A stretch of DNA of 64,000 nt from Treponema vincentii (GTDB lineage: Bacteria; Spirochaetota; Spirochaetia; Treponematales; Treponemataceae), in assembly GCF_018336815.1 (NCBI RefSeq), contig NZ_CP050497.1:496001-560000 (forward strand), given 5' to 3'. The notes under the pieces are model-generated. The model did no database searches, was not told the origin of the DNA, and saw nothing but the letters and a program-made list of their open reading frames with translations. Positions 1 through 7,727 of this stretch are shown piece by piece. Position numbers and translations under genes: made by a program. The first letter of the stretch is position 1. Each line of letters opens with the position of its first letter.

Positions 1-498
1 GGCAGAGTAGACTTTGCAATCGGTACCCTGTCCAAAGCAATCGGCGTTGTCGGCGGCTATGTTGCCGGTAAGCAGGTTACCATCGACTGGCTGAAAAACC
101 GCGGACGCCCCTTCCTGTTCTCCACCGGACTCCCGCCCGCCGCTATCGGCGCTTGTATCGAAGCTATCAAAATGCTGATGGAATCAACCGAATACACCGA
201 CCGGCTGTGGAAAAACGCCCGCTATTTCAAAGAGAAACTCTCCCACCTCGGCTTTAACACCGGACACAGCGAAACACCCATTACGCCGGTCATCATCGGA
301 GAAGAGGCAAAAACACTCGAGTTCTCCAAAAAGCTGTTCGATAACGGCTTATTCATCGGACCGATTGTATTTCCCACCGTACCCAAAGGCACCGGACGTG
401 TCCGCTGTATGGTAACGGCAGGGCACACCACCGAACAGCTTGACCGCGCTATCGCTATCTTCGAAAAAGTCGGAAAAGAGATGGGCATTATCGCGTAA
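1..498 (+). CDS. Glycine C-acetyltransferase / 2-amino-3-ketobutyrate CoA ligase-like (3' part)
   Basis: This is the C-terminal 165 residues of a PLP-dependent alpha-oxoamine synthase; the gene begins before the window. The reading frame is open from base 1. The motif GTLSKAIG near residue 8 carries the lysine expected to form the PLP Schiff base. The tail ([32 protein letters not shown]) resembles Kbl enzymes, which interconvert glycine plus acetyl-CoA and 2-amino-3-ketobutyrate in threonine breakdown. BioF (8-amino-7-oxononanoate synthase) belongs to the same family and cannot be excluded from this part alone. It is followed by a long repeat-rich intergenic region. Confidence 0.8.
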   Translation, partial: GRVDFAIGTLSKAIGVVGGYVAGKQVTIDWLKNRGRPFLFSTGLPPAAIGACIEAIKMLMESTEYTDRLWKNARYFKEKLSHLGFNTGHSETPITPVIIGEEAKTLEFSKKLFDNGLFIGPIVFPTVPKGTGRVRCMVTAGHTTEQLDRAIAIFEKVGKEMGIIA

Positions 499-780
499 TA
501 TTTCCTTTTGAAAATATGCATACCGTCTACGGCGTTGCCTTGCCAAAAGTGTACATCCTTGTACACTTTTGGCAGCGAAGGGCTGTCCAAAAACTTCAGT
601 TTTTGGACAGTTTCCTTAGATTTAGATGCGATGTTTAAAATTAAGTCATTACTGTGTAAAGACTTGATTTTAAACTCGCGGGGATGTCGAAAAAGTAACC
701 AACTTTTGAGACATCCCCATCGCTTCTGATATAACCAGCGGCATCCGTGCCGCTACTGAAAAAGCCTCAACGTATCAGGA

Positions 781-1033
781 CGGACAGGGATGTCCGGGGT
801 TATAAGCAACAGCGACGTTTTTGCGCAGCAAAACTCGACGTTGAAAAGTGTACACGGATGTACACTTTTCAACATGCCTGCGGGTGTTTTTTGCTCGCGC
901 CTTGTAGTTTCAGAACGGACAAGGATGTCCGTGGTTCAAAACAGAAGCGATGTTTTTGCGATGCAAAAACTCGCGTCCGGAAGTGTACACGGACGTACAC
1001 TTCCGGACAGGCTATTTTCAAAAGGCTGACGGA
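781..1033 (+). ncRNA. Candidate structured RNA with four GGA-loop hairpins (CsrB/RsmZ-like)
   Basis: Two paired modules lie in tandem on the plus strand. Each has a first hairpin (781-796, 915-932; GGACA-NGGA-TGTCC), a middle hairpin with ends GCGA..CTCG, and a second hairpin (840-873, 975-1008; GTACA-CGGA). The GGA loops resemble the CsrA consensus RUACARGGAUGU. A tail AGGCTATTTTCAAAAGGC follows at 1007-1025 and recurs near 24738. A possible terminator follows at 1055-1080. I see no convincing promoter, so transcription is unproven. The alternative is a non-transcribed DNA repeat. Confidence 0.4.
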
Positions 1034-1054
1034 AAAGTTATTTTCAAAAAAAGA

Positions 1055-1080
1055 GGGGCTACGTAGCAACCCCAATTTTT
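1055..1080 (+). terminator. Possible terminator after the GGA-hairpin cluster
   Basis: GGGG (1055-1058) and CCCC (1070-1073) enclose a TACGTA palindrome and are followed by AATTTTT. The stem is short, so this is a weak candidate. Confidence 0.35.
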
Positions 1081-1099
1081 CCGCGGGGTTGTTGTTCTC

Positions 1100-1178
1100 A
1101 TAAGGTGGTTGCAGTCGGCTTTAATACCCTTTGTTACGACGCAAGCGTCGGGGTATTAAACCCTCCGCACGAATAAAT
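1100..1178. repeat. 79-bp repeat, left copy of an inverted pair
   Basis: Nearly identical, in opposite orientation, to 4998-5075: I count two substitutions and one single-base indel. It contains an internal inverted repeat TTTAATACCC / GGGTATTAAA around GACGC..GCGTC. Shorter relatives occur at about 4150 and 32815-32850. The two copies flank a 3.8-kb segment with three genes. Confidence 0.85.
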
Positions 1179-1180
1179 AG

Positions 1181-1196
1181 CCTGATGCGTTTACTC
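1181..1196. repeat. Orphan terminal repeat (CCTGATGCGTTTACTC)
   Basis: Matches the terminal inverted repeat of the MITE-like elements at 6898-7126 and elsewhere, but no partner end is visible nearby. Probably a solo or degraded end. Confidence 0.55.
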
Positions 1197-1291
1197 TGAG
1201 TCGGCCTCTTTATCTTTATATAAAAAAAGAATAAACTCGACAGCTGTCGAATTATTTGCGGCGCAACTCATTTACTCAAAGAGGAACACTC

Positions 1292-2230
1292 ATGGGAAGT
1301 TTAGACTTTTTATCTAAAGATTATCAATTTAAAAAATATAAGAATGTATATGCAGGAATGCTGCAAGGGTTTTATACGATTTTTCACGTAGATGCCAATG
1401 CGAAGAAATGTATCCTTACCATCGGCGCTTCTAAGGCAGAAAATGGAGAAGACTTGTTCGCCCTCTTGCAGTCGCGGCTTTGTGAAATAAAAAAGGTAAA
1501 AACGCGTATCGATAACGCAACATTAATCTTTGAATATCCTACGCCGGCATTAGGGAACTATAAGAAAACATTTGATTTGCTGAATGATACCGTTATCCCA
1601 TTCCTGATAGAAAATAAGTATAAATCCGGCGGATTTATCTATGGTAAAAATGATGGAACGATACGGTTGTTTCAAATAGGACTACAATACCTGTATCTAA
1701 CCGAAGCTGAGCGGGCGGAAAAAGAAGCCGATCTTACCGCTCAAAAAGAAAAAGACAAAAACACGCAAGAAAATTTTTTACTCGGTACATTGGGCGTTAT
1801 CGGCGTTGCATTAGCGGGAATCTTACTGTATGTTATCGTCGGAAAAATGAACCTCTATGTTTGGGCGATTCCAGTCTTACTCAGCGCAATATCCTATACT
1901 GTATACAAACGACTGGGAAAAAAATTAACCGTAAAAGCCATCGTTATGATTTTGATTGTACTGGGCATAGCGCTCGCAGCGGCAACCGTATTGGAATACG
2001 GCTGGCGTATATACGATGCTGTAAATGAGGGTCCGGATATTGAGCATATCGGCTTTTTCGATGTTTTAAAAGAAACGCCGGAGCTTATAATCACCGAACC
2101 GGACATCGCAAAGCTGGTTAAAAGAGATTTATTGGTAAACGGTGGAATTTTAATACTGGCCTCAATTATTACGATAGTAAGCGCTTACAGACAAGAAGTA
2201 CGGTTTATCAAAATAAAAAGATTGGATTAA
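1292..2230 (+). CDS. Hypothetical membrane protein, four predicted TM segments
   Basis: A 312-residue protein I do not recognise. An upstream in-frame start exists at 1256, but ATG 1292 has a good ribosome binding site (AAAGAGG, 7 bases away) and is preferred. The first ~165 residues are soluble and probably cytoplasmic, ending in a charged stretch (AEKEADLTAQKEKDKN). Four hydrophobic segments follow: LLGTLGVIGVALAGILLYVI, LYVWAIPVLLSAISYTVY, VKAIVMILIVLGIALAAATV and GGILILASIITIV. A loop of about 50 residues separates the last two. It lies inside the segment flanked by the 79-bp inverted repeats. Confidence 0.75.
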   Translation: MGSLDFLSKDYQFKKYKNVYAGMLQGFYTIFHVDANAKKCILTIGASKAENGEDLFALLQSRLCEIKKVKTRIDNATLIFEYPTPALGNYKKTFDLLNDTVIPFLIENKYKSGGFIYGKNDGTIRLFQIGLQYLYLTEAERAEKEADLTAQKEKDKNTQENFLLGTLGVIGVALAGILLYVIVGKMNLYVWAIPVLLSAISYTVYKRLGKKLTVKAIVMILIVLGIALAAATVLEYGWRIYDAVNEGPDIEHIGFFDVLKETPELIITEPDIAKLVKRDLLVNGGILILASIITIVSAYRQEVRFIKIKRLD

Positions 2231-2282
2231 GTATAAAAAGTCATTGCATTATAGCCTATGAGAGCCTTGCTGAATGCGGATT

Positions 2283-2432
2283 TTAAGGATTATGAAGCGG
2301 GACATGAAAATACTTACCGCCCCAATCCACATTGAGCAGTTTCTTAAATCCGTTCTTTTGTAAAATTTCCACAGCTGCACGGCTCCATCTCCCTATTCTG
2401 CAAATAACGATAACATTTTTATCGCAGAAATG
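2283..2432 (-). pseudogene. Remnant of a rhodanese-like domain
   Basis: On the minus strand, 49 codons between two stops read as the C-terminal half of a rhodanese domain: DKNVIVICRIGRWSRAAVEI followed by LQKNGFKKLLNVDWGG. CRIGRWS matches the active-site loop CRxGxRS with its catalytic cysteine. There is no start codon, no N-terminal half and a stop directly upstream (TAA at 2433-2435). It is best read as a decayed gene fragment. Its neighbours are unrelated. Confidence 0.65.
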
Positions 2433-2466
2433 TTATAAGGCAATAATCTGTCAGCCTTTAAAATAA

Positions 2467-2496
2467 TTTACAAAACTATGGTAATTATGCTACATT
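2467..2496 (+). promoter_or_regulatory. Predicted promoter of the beta-helix gene
   Basis: TTTACA (2467-2472), 18-base spacer, TACATT (2491-2496). Transcription would start about 45 bases before ATG 2547. Confidence 0.5.
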
Positions 2497-2546
2497 AAAC
2501 ATAAAGGGAAGCACACAAGCATTCTCCCTTAAATTGAGAGGTGTAT

Positions 2547-3854
2547 ATGAAAAAAGCAATTACAACGTGTTTAGCGGTTTGTCTCGTTTTAGCAAACGTA
2601 ATGGCTGCAGAGTACTACGTTTCAAAAGAGACCGGTAAGAATGGAAACGCGGGTACAAAAGATGCTCCGTTTAAAAACATCGAAAAGGCTGCCGAAAAAG
2701 TGCAACCCGGTGATAAGTTATATGTTGCGGAAGGCAATTATTACGGCGTACGGGACAAAGGTTTTATCATGATAAAAAACCCTGTAGAAATCTACGGAGG
2801 ATATTCCAAAGACTTTTCAAAACGGGACGTTTTAAAATACCGCACGCTCGTTATGCCGCCGGCCTCATCAAACGGAACAGGCCGCGCAAATAAGGCGATG
2901 GAGTTTGATATTAAAGACGGTCAGGGAAAAAAACTTGTCATCGACGGTATCATCTTCGATAAAGGAGCTTCCAACGGTTACCATCCGACAAAAGGCAAAC
3001 CTGCCGGTGTGGAAACCGGTATGCTCATCCTGCCGCCGGGAGAAGGCGTTAATGGCGGTGAAAAATCCATTACAACAGAAAAGGCGATATTCGGCGGCAG
3101 CATTATGAAATGCGATGTGCTTATTCAAAACTGCGTATTTAATAACGCTTCCAATTTTGCCATCCAGTTCGGCGGTTCAGGCGATGTTAAAATTTTGAAT
3201 AATGTTTTTACTGCAAATGCGATGTCTGCTTGCGAAATTTGGGGAAAAGAAAATAAACCGACCGCCATAACGCTGGAGTTCGCATATAATACTGTTTTGT
3301 TTACATGGCCACGCACGCATGCCTTTGAGGATATGGGGTACGGATTCCGCGTTATGACGAAGGTTGAGGTGAATATACACCACAACATTATCGGGCTTTC
3401 TACACTGTCTGCAATCGATCGCTGCCGTATCGACAGCCCTGCTTCTATGGAAAACGGACGAAAGGTACTTGTAGATAACAATCGATTTTTTATGAACAAA
3501 CAAGCGGATGTAACCCTGCCGGGCTTAGGTACATTTGAATACGTATGGGTAAAAGACTTTGAAGACGTTGAACGCTTTAACAGCGCCGAAGGCAACGAGG
3601 AGCTGAAAGACGTAGCTCCGCTTAAAAAAGTTTTAAACCAAGCATATTTGGCAGGTTTCTTAAACGCTACCTATAAAGAAAAAACCGACTATGATCCGAA
3701 TTCCCCCGCTAACGAGTTCAGACGCGCAATGGGAATGAACCAAACGATGAAAGTTCAAACTGATGTGTCGATGTTTGCAAACAGATATCCGCAAGATGAT
3801 GCTGTAAAACTGTTCGGTGCAGTCAAAGGCTTCGGCGCACAGGCGATTAAGTAA
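2547..3854 (+). CDS. Exported parallel beta-helix (DUF1565-like) protein
   Basis: A 435-residue protein with a signal peptide (KKAITTCLAVCLVLANVMAA) and a mature start EYYVSKETGKNGNAGT. That start, followed by APFKNIEKAAEKVQPGDKLY and VAEGNYYG, is typical of DUF1565 / right-handed parallel beta-helix proteins. The middle holds irregular helix rungs (VLIQNCVFNNASNFAIQFGG, VKILNNVFTANAMSACEIWG, VNIHHNIIGLS). Such folds often bind or cleave polysaccharides, but no catalytic motif is visible. ATG 2547 follows GAGAGG; a GTG at 2541 is the longer alternative. Confidence 0.75.
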   Translation: MKKAITTCLAVCLVLANVMAAEYYVSKETGKNGNAGTKDAPFKNIEKAAEKVQPGDKLYVAEGNYYGVRDKGFIMIKNPVEIYGGYSKDFSKRDVLKYRTLVMPPASSNGTGRANKAMEFDIKDGQGKKLVIDGIIFDKGASNGYHPTKGKPAGVETGMLILPPGEGVNGGEKSITTEKAIFGGSIMKCDVLIQNCVFNNASNFAIQFGGSGDVKILNNVFTANAMSACEIWGKENKPTAITLEFAYNTVLFTWPRTHAFEDMGYGFRVMTKVEVNIHHNIIGLSTLSAIDRCRIDSPASMENGRKVLVDNNRFFMNKQADVTLPGLGTFEYVWVKDFEDVERFNSAEGNEELKDVAPLKKVLNQAYLAGFLNATYKEKTDYDPNSPANEFRRAMGMNQTMKVQTDVSMFANRYPQDDAVKLFGAVKGFGAQAIK

Positions 3855-4151
3855 ATGTAATCGCAAGACTGGCGGAAAAGGTTGGCATCTTGTCAGTAGA
3901 AGCGACGATTTGAGAGTATTTCGCTCAAAATTCGTTGTATTGGTAATTAACCTGTTCGAAAACATCGCATTTCAGAGCAGGTTACCCTGAAATGCGATGT
4001 TCAAAATCGTGCTATCTGTGCGATTTTGAACACGCTCGACGGGAATAGCGAAAAAGTAACAAACTCTTGGGACGTCCCCGTCAAGTGTATTCATCGAAGC
4101 TGATTCGAGTTGGGTTGATTCTGTAGAGTCCATATCCTCACGTTATCGGCT
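3855..4151. repeat. Repeat-rich intergenic region
   Basis: No gene is visible. Three strong inverted repeats lie here: ACATCGCATTTCAG..CTGAAATGCGATGT (about 3962-4002), GTTCAAAATCG..CGATTTTGAAC (about 4001-4034), and a hairpin near 4039-4084 whose loop GAAAAAGTAAC also occurs at 689-699. The second has the outer context GCGATGTT..AACACGCTCG, the same conserved ends as the middle hairpins of the paired GGA modules. Confidence 0.7.
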
Positions 4152-4985
4152 TTAATACCCCACATACTGACCGGCCGGATAGATACATCCTGCGCATGCA
4201 ATATCGGCGGAACACCCTGCCTGCACCCATACCGGCTTAAAATAATTTCCGGAAGCCGGTTTGATTTTTTGTATGATGCCGTCGGGACAATGAATTGAAA
4301 CAGGCACTCGTTTTTCCGGTGAATGAGATGAATGTTCGCCGATTGCTGCGGAAGAAAGCAATTCGCACACCCGCGTCAAGAAAGCGATTCGTTCTTCAAG
4401 CTCAAAGATAAAACGGGAATAAAAAGCGAGCACCCCAAAGTCATTGCCGGAAAGTGCACTTTGCTCAAGCTGCTGCAACAAGCCGCTCAATATTAGAAAG
4501 GCAGACTTCGCTTCTTGATAGCGGGCAGCGGAATACTTGCAGCCGTACACCTGTTGCAGCACTGTCTTGAGTGTTTCCGCATCGTTGTATATATGCACAG
4601 TTTTTTGCGTACACTGCCGGAATGCGGTTTCGACGGCAGGGCAACAGCCGTCAAGTACATACATCTTGGAAGAATACAGCAGCGGACACTTTTGCGTCGT
4701 TAAATATATCACCGTACTCTTGATTGCATCGCAGGCAGGATAATCACCATATTTAAAAATAAAGGCGTCCACTCCGACAATCGGCACCGGCACAAGACCG
4801 CAGCCGTAGATGAGCGCCTCGTCGATGACGGGAGACTGAGCTTCCGAATACGCAGAGCCGAACAGCCCAACGATATTATCATCCGCCTGCATCCGCAGCG
4901 TCGCATCTATATATGCCTCCCTACGGAGATCGGGTGCATAGTCAATTATTTCCTGTAATGAAGCATGCTTAAAATCTAATTCCAT
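4152..4985 (-). CDS. Possible 2-hydroxyacyl-CoA dehydratase (HgdB-type) related protein
   Basis: A 277-residue protein. The N-terminal part (VGLFGSAYSEAQSPVIDEAL, then IYGCGLVPVPIVG) and the cysteine spacing (YPACDAIKST, TTQKCPLLYS, LDGCCPAVE) resemble the 2-hydroxyglutaryl-CoA dehydratase D-component family, whose cysteines hold an iron-sulfur cluster. It is shorter than the usual 380-430 residues, and its stop codon lies in repeat sequence (CTTTAATACCCC), so it may be truncated. I see no Shine-Dalgarno; the upstream DNA is the 79-bp repeat. The family call is weak. Confidence 0.45.
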   Translation of the reverse strand: MELDFKHASLQEIIDYAPDLRREAYIDATLRMQADDNIVGLFGSAYSEAQSPVIDEALIYGCGLVPVPIVGVDAFIFKYGDYPACDAIKSTVIYLTTQKCPLLYSSKMYVLDGCCPAVETAFRQCTQKTVHIYNDAETLKTVLQQVYGCKYSAARYQEAKSAFLILSGLLQQLEQSALSGNDFGVLAFYSRFIFELEERIAFLTRVCELLSSAAIGEHSSHSPEKRVPVSIHCPDGIIQKIKPASGNYFKPVWVQAGCSADIACAGCIYPAGQYVGY

Positions 4986-4997
4986 ACGCCGATCGTT

Positions 4998-5075
4998 TTA
5001 TTCGTGCGGAGGGGTTAATACCCCGACGCTCTGCGTCGTAACAAAGGGTATTAAACCCGACTGCAACCACCTTAT
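4998..5075. repeat. 79-bp repeat, right copy of an inverted pair
   Basis: Reverse complement of 1100-1178 with two substitutions and one indel. Immediately downstream (5110-5129) lies a further CCCCGACGC..GCGTCGGGG hairpin of the kind also seen at 32828-32848. Confidence 0.85.
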
Positions 5076-5168
5076 AGAACACACAGTGCGAAACATTGAG
5101 CACTGTGCCCCGACGCTTGCGTCGGGGTTGTTGATTCCTTTTCAAATTCTCGCTTTTGTAATTCACAA

Positions 5169-6596
5169 CTATTCATTCAATTCCCAATATCCGTTATTTC
5201 CGGTACCGATATATCGTAAATTCTCTATCTCTTTTATGGTTCTCTGGATAGTTTTTACACTTACGCCGGCACTATCTGCAATAGCTTGTCTTGTAATCTT
5301 ATTATTTGACCTCACCTTTGCCTTTATAAATTCAATCAGCTCCTTCTTATTGTGAGGGACATTCTGAGGGACATTCTGAGGGACATTCTGAGGGACATTT
5401 TTTTCGCCGACTTTTTCTGTTGCAATCTTCTTGAGTGGAATAATCGTTCTGAATATATCTCCTTCTTCAAAAATAGGATTTTTTCCCGAATACAGTTGTG
5501 TGTACTTATAGGTGTTACGCATACCGGAACCAAGCTCATCGGCAATTCCAATTTCCCTAAAGACTTTAGATATCGACGGATTTTTAGGAAACGGTTCGAA
5601 TTTTTGCAAATCCAATACGCCTATTCTATGTGCTACATTGCTATTTTCGATAGTAATTTTTTCATCATCAATAATCATTTTCGCAGGAAAGCCGCTTGAA
5701 TAATCCCTGTGGGCTAATGTGTTGGAAACTACTTCTCGGAGTATCCTATCTCTTGCATTGACATTAACAATGCCCTCTAAAACAAACAAGTCATTCAAAT
5801 GCTTTCTGCCAAAGTTGATAAGCCTATCATAACTGTCAATCAGATTGGTAATGACGACATCTCTGTCATCATATCGGTCTTTGTTCTCTACTCTAAATAG
5901 TGCATCCGTTTTATGCTGTGATAAAACGGACATAATGGCGTTGTCTTTTCCAAATAATAAAATTGCAGCTAAGGTAATACCTTCTTTGTTTGTTTCCGGA
6001 TCAATTAAAATTAAATTAGCTGTTCTCAGAAGTTCTTCATCATTCATACCCTTCCATAAATGATTTTGATTCCTTGCAATAGCCATTTTTCGTGCTTTTT
6101 CAATTACCGCTGAGTTTAAACAATCTATTCCCAAATTAGGATAGACCTTATTTACAAAATAGGTGCTTTGTTTCCGCGCATAAAGCTTATATACCAGTTC
6201 CGCATTATCGGTAATATTTATATCACCCTCGTAAGACCTATCCCAAATGCGTCCATTGTGCCTGCACACCTGACAGCCTTTTGGTACTCTGATATAAATA
6301 AGCTTCTTGCCTTCCATATCTATTGAAACAGGTGTTAAGTATAAAGGCGGATATATTTTTTGCGAATTATTAATAGCTGTTGTAAATTCCTTTATTATTT
6401 TATCAACCTTGTCAGGATTAACGCCGGTAATTTCCCTTTTGTCGTTAACTCCTAATACTATATGACCGCCGTTTCTATTGTTAAAAGAACAAACGGAATC
6501 ATATACGTCTTTCGATAAAGCATTCTTTGATTCTTTAAATTCAACATCTATTTTTTCACCGTTTTGAATGAGTTTCTTTATTTCTTCTGGTGTCAT
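5169..6596 (-). CDS. AlbA_2 / Schlafen-like transcriptional regulator with HATPase_c_4 domain
   Basis: A 475-residue protein, often annotated as a RecG-like regulator. The N-terminal AlbA_2 domain is shown by EKIDVEFKESKNALSK and NRNGGHIVLGVNDK. A central HATPase_c_4-type region includes REVVSNTLAHRDYSSGFPAK and FREIGIADELGSGMRNTYKY. The C-terminus is a winged helix (TRQAIADSAGVSVKTIQRTI). A linker carries four in-frame copies of NVP(Q/H) from a 12-bp tandem repeat. Its role is probably DNA binding and regulation, target unknown. ATG 6596 follows AAGGAG. It is flanked by repeats on both sides, as expected of an accessory gene. Confidence 0.8.
   Translation of the reverse strand: MTPEEIKKLIQNGEKIDVEFKESKNALSKDVYDSVCSFNNRNGGHIVLGVNDKREITGVNPDKVDKIIKEFTTAINNSQKIYPPLYLTPVSIDMEGKKLIYIRVPKGCQVCRHNGRIWDRSYEGDINITDNAELVYKLYARKQSTYFVNKVYPNLGIDCLNSAVIEKARKMAIARNQNHLWKGMNDEELLRTANLILIDPETNKEGITLAAILLFGKDNAIMSVLSQHKTDALFRVENKDRYDDRDVVITNLIDSYDRLINFGRKHLNDLFVLEGIVNVNARDRILREVVSNTLAHRDYSSGFPAKMIIDDEKITIENSNVAHRIGVLDLQKFEPFPKNPSISKVFREIGIADELGSGMRNTYKYTQLYSGKNPIFEEGDIFRTIIPLKKIATEKVGEKNVPQNVPQNVPQNVPHNKKELIEFIKAKVRSNNKITRQAIADSAGVSVKTIQRTIKEIENLRYIGTGNNGYWELNE
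5353..5400. repeat. 12-bp tandem repeat, four copies
   Basis: Four units of TGAGGGACATTC (the last ends TTT) inside the AlbA_2 gene encode NVPQ-NVPQ-NVPQ-NVPH. Copy-number change would alter linker length by four residues without a frameshift. Confidence 0.9.
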
Positions 6597-6662
6597 AATT
6601 CTCCTTATGCTGATTTTATCACGCCAAGAGCTTATTTTCCATACCGGAATATTTATCGGCAG

Positions 6663-6696
6663 GGCAACCGCATTAAAAATATTTTTAGCGGTTGCC
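6663..6696. repeat. Hairpin GGCAACCGC..GCGGTTGCC
   Basis: GGCAACCGC and GCGGTTGCC enclose ATTAAAAATATTTTTA. A near copy with one arm changed lies at 16893-16926. Both are followed by TTCCTTCTGTGCGAAATTT, showing a shared larger unit. Confidence 0.75.
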
Positions 6697-6721
6697 TTCC
6701 TTCTGTGCGAAATTTCATAGG

Positions 6722-6865
6722 TATAAGGTGAGCGTCTACAATGACGCCGCTCACCTTAACCGTCAAGTTTTCTTTCGAAAACTTGCGTATTGATGTGTGC
6801 GCTTTTCGCGCACGAATGCAACAGTTTCCAAAATTCATATTTTGTTCAACTGTTGCATTTTAAGG
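6722..6865 (-). repeat. Structured repeat, copy A (related to the rpmH leader)
   Basis: Four hairpins in a row match 33091-33230: a first stem AAGGTGAG..CTCACCTT, then GTTTTCTTTCGAAAAC, then GTGCGCTTTTCGCGCAC, then AATGCAACAGTT..AACTGTTGCATT with an inner CAAAAT/ATTTTG. In the other copy the loops and joins are kept while several arms change on both sides (GTTCGC-TTTC-GCGAAC; ATGCGCGTTTCGCGCAT). That is covariation, which suggests selection on RNA or single-stranded structure. Strand is assigned by analogy with the GGA modules and is uncertain. Confidence 0.6.
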
Positions 6866-6897
6866 AAATAAAATTTCGCACATTTTTTTCAACAGGC

Positions 6898-7126
6898 GGG
6901 TAAACGCATCAGGTAGAGTAAATAAAAACCGCGGAAAAATTGAGACTGTGAGACCATTTGAACCATCTTCAACTGTTGTACATCCATGTACATCAGTTGA
7001 AGGCGAGTTTTGTGCACGCACAAAACATCGCTACTATATGGAACCACTGCCATCCTTGGCAGTTCTGGTCGAATAGTATCGATTTTTCCGCGGGAATGTT
7101 AAAAAAACGACCTGATGCGTTTACCC
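6898..7126. mobile_element. MITE-like element E1 with 17-bp terminal inverted repeats
   Basis: Ends are GGGTAAACGCATCAGGT and ACCTGATGCGTTTACCC, a perfect inverted repeat, 229 bp in all. An inner inverted pair CCGCGGAAAAAT / ATTTTTCCGCGG lies inside. There is no transposase. The centre carries a paired GGA-hairpin module. A promoter for the flavodoxin-ABC operon begins 11 bp outside the right end. Confidence 0.8.
6967..7063 (-). repeat. Paired GGA-hairpin module inside E1
   Basis: Read on the minus strand: hairpin 7063-7046 (CTGCCA-AGGA-TGGCAG), a middle hairpin 7031-7003 with ends GCGATG..CTCGC, and hairpin 7002-6967 (16-base arms, one mismatch, loop TGGA, context GTACATGGATGT). The order and spacing equal those of the plus-strand modules at 781-1008 and 24648-24737. 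Confidence 0.7.
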
Positions 7127-7136
7127 TGATTTATCA

Positions 7137-7166
7137 TTTGCATCGGTATCTGAAAAGTAGTACAAT
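7137..7166 (+). promoter_or_regulatory. Predicted promoter of the flavodoxin-ABC operon
   Basis: TTTGCA (7137-7142), 18-base spacer, TACAAT (7161-7166), leaving a leader of about 75 bases before ATG 7250. Confidence 0.5.
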
Positions 7167-7249
7167 CGTTCCATTAAAAACACACGAGTGCCGGATAATG
7201 AGAACACATTGCTCGACATGGAGTTTTAACATTTTTATCGGGAGATTTT

Positions 7250-7708
7250 ATGAAAAAAGCGGCTATTATCTATGCATCGGTTCATCATGGAAATACGGAA
7301 AAAGTAGTTACGGCAATGGCACAAGATATGCCGGTAACGCTGTTTAAAGTAGAGCAAGCTCAAAATATCGATTTTTCGGAATATGATTGTGTAGGCTTTG
7401 CTTCGGGAATATATGCGGGAAGATTTCATAAATCGATATATGCATTTTTGAAACATCACCGGCATAAACTTCCGAACCCTGCCTTTGTCGTATGTACAAG
7501 CGGAATGGGAAAAGGTCGGTATGCGAAAAAATTTGCCGGTTATTTACAGTCAAACGGATTTACCGTATTGGGTGAATTTGAATGCAAGGGATTTGATACT
7601 TTCGGTCCATTCAAGCTGTTCGGCGGCTTAGGCAAAGGACACCCTGACGATAAAGAGCTTGCAGACGGGGTTGCGTTTATTCAGAAGATTATGCTAACGT
7701 CTATCTAA
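7250..7708 (+). CDS. Flavodoxin family protein
   Basis: A 152-residue FMN-binding electron carrier of the flavodoxin fold. The N-terminal IIYASVHHGNTEKVVTAMA matches the phosphate-binding loop (S/T-x-T/H-G-N-T). Later segments YDCVGFASGIYAGRFH, FVVCTSGMGKGRYAKKFAGY and LGEFECKGFDTFGPFK fit the remaining strands and flavin loops. Start ATG 7250 follows GGGAG. It sits 20 bp before a metal-siderophore/cobalamin-type binding protein gene, which suggests (inference) a role in reductive iron release or in low-iron metabolism. Confidence 0.85.
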   Translation: MKKAAIIYASVHHGNTEKVVTAMAQDMPVTLFKVEQAQNIDFSEYDCVGFASGIYAGRFHKSIYAFLKHHRHKLPNPAFVVCTSGMGKGRYAKKFAGYLQSNGFTVLGEFECKGFDTFGPFKLFGGLGKGHPDDKELADGVAFIQKIMLTSI

Positions 7709-7727
7709 GTCTATAAAGGAGGATTCT

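Larger units (their letters stand above)
499..1291. repeat. Repeat-rich intergenic mosaic of hairpins
   Basis: About 790 bases hold no credible gene but contain at least ten inverted repeats. Clear ones are 541-574 (15-bp arms, loop TCCT), 583-610, 633-675, 680-718, 737-754, 781-796, 840-873, 915-932 and 975-1008. Those at 541, 737, 781, 840, 915 and 975 all have a four-base loop reading NGGA on one strand. Short open frames here are made of repeat sequence and have no protein-like composition. An orphan terminal repeat lies at 1181-1196 and a 79-bp repeat at 1100-1178, both annotated separately. Confidence 0.8.

Noticed and set aside
541-1008. CRISPR array
   Set aside because: The repeats are hairpins with different stems and irregular spacing; no constant repeat/spacer pattern and no cas genes.
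747-1103. Open frames of 118 and 79 codons in the first repeat region
   Set aside because: They consist of hairpin sequence repeated in frame (FCAAKLDV / FCDAKTRV); no ribosome binding site and no protein-like composition.
7167-7249. Fur box in the leader of the flavodoxin-ABC operon
   Set aside because: GATAATGAGAACACATT has only partial resemblance to the inverted Fur consensus; too weak to annotate.
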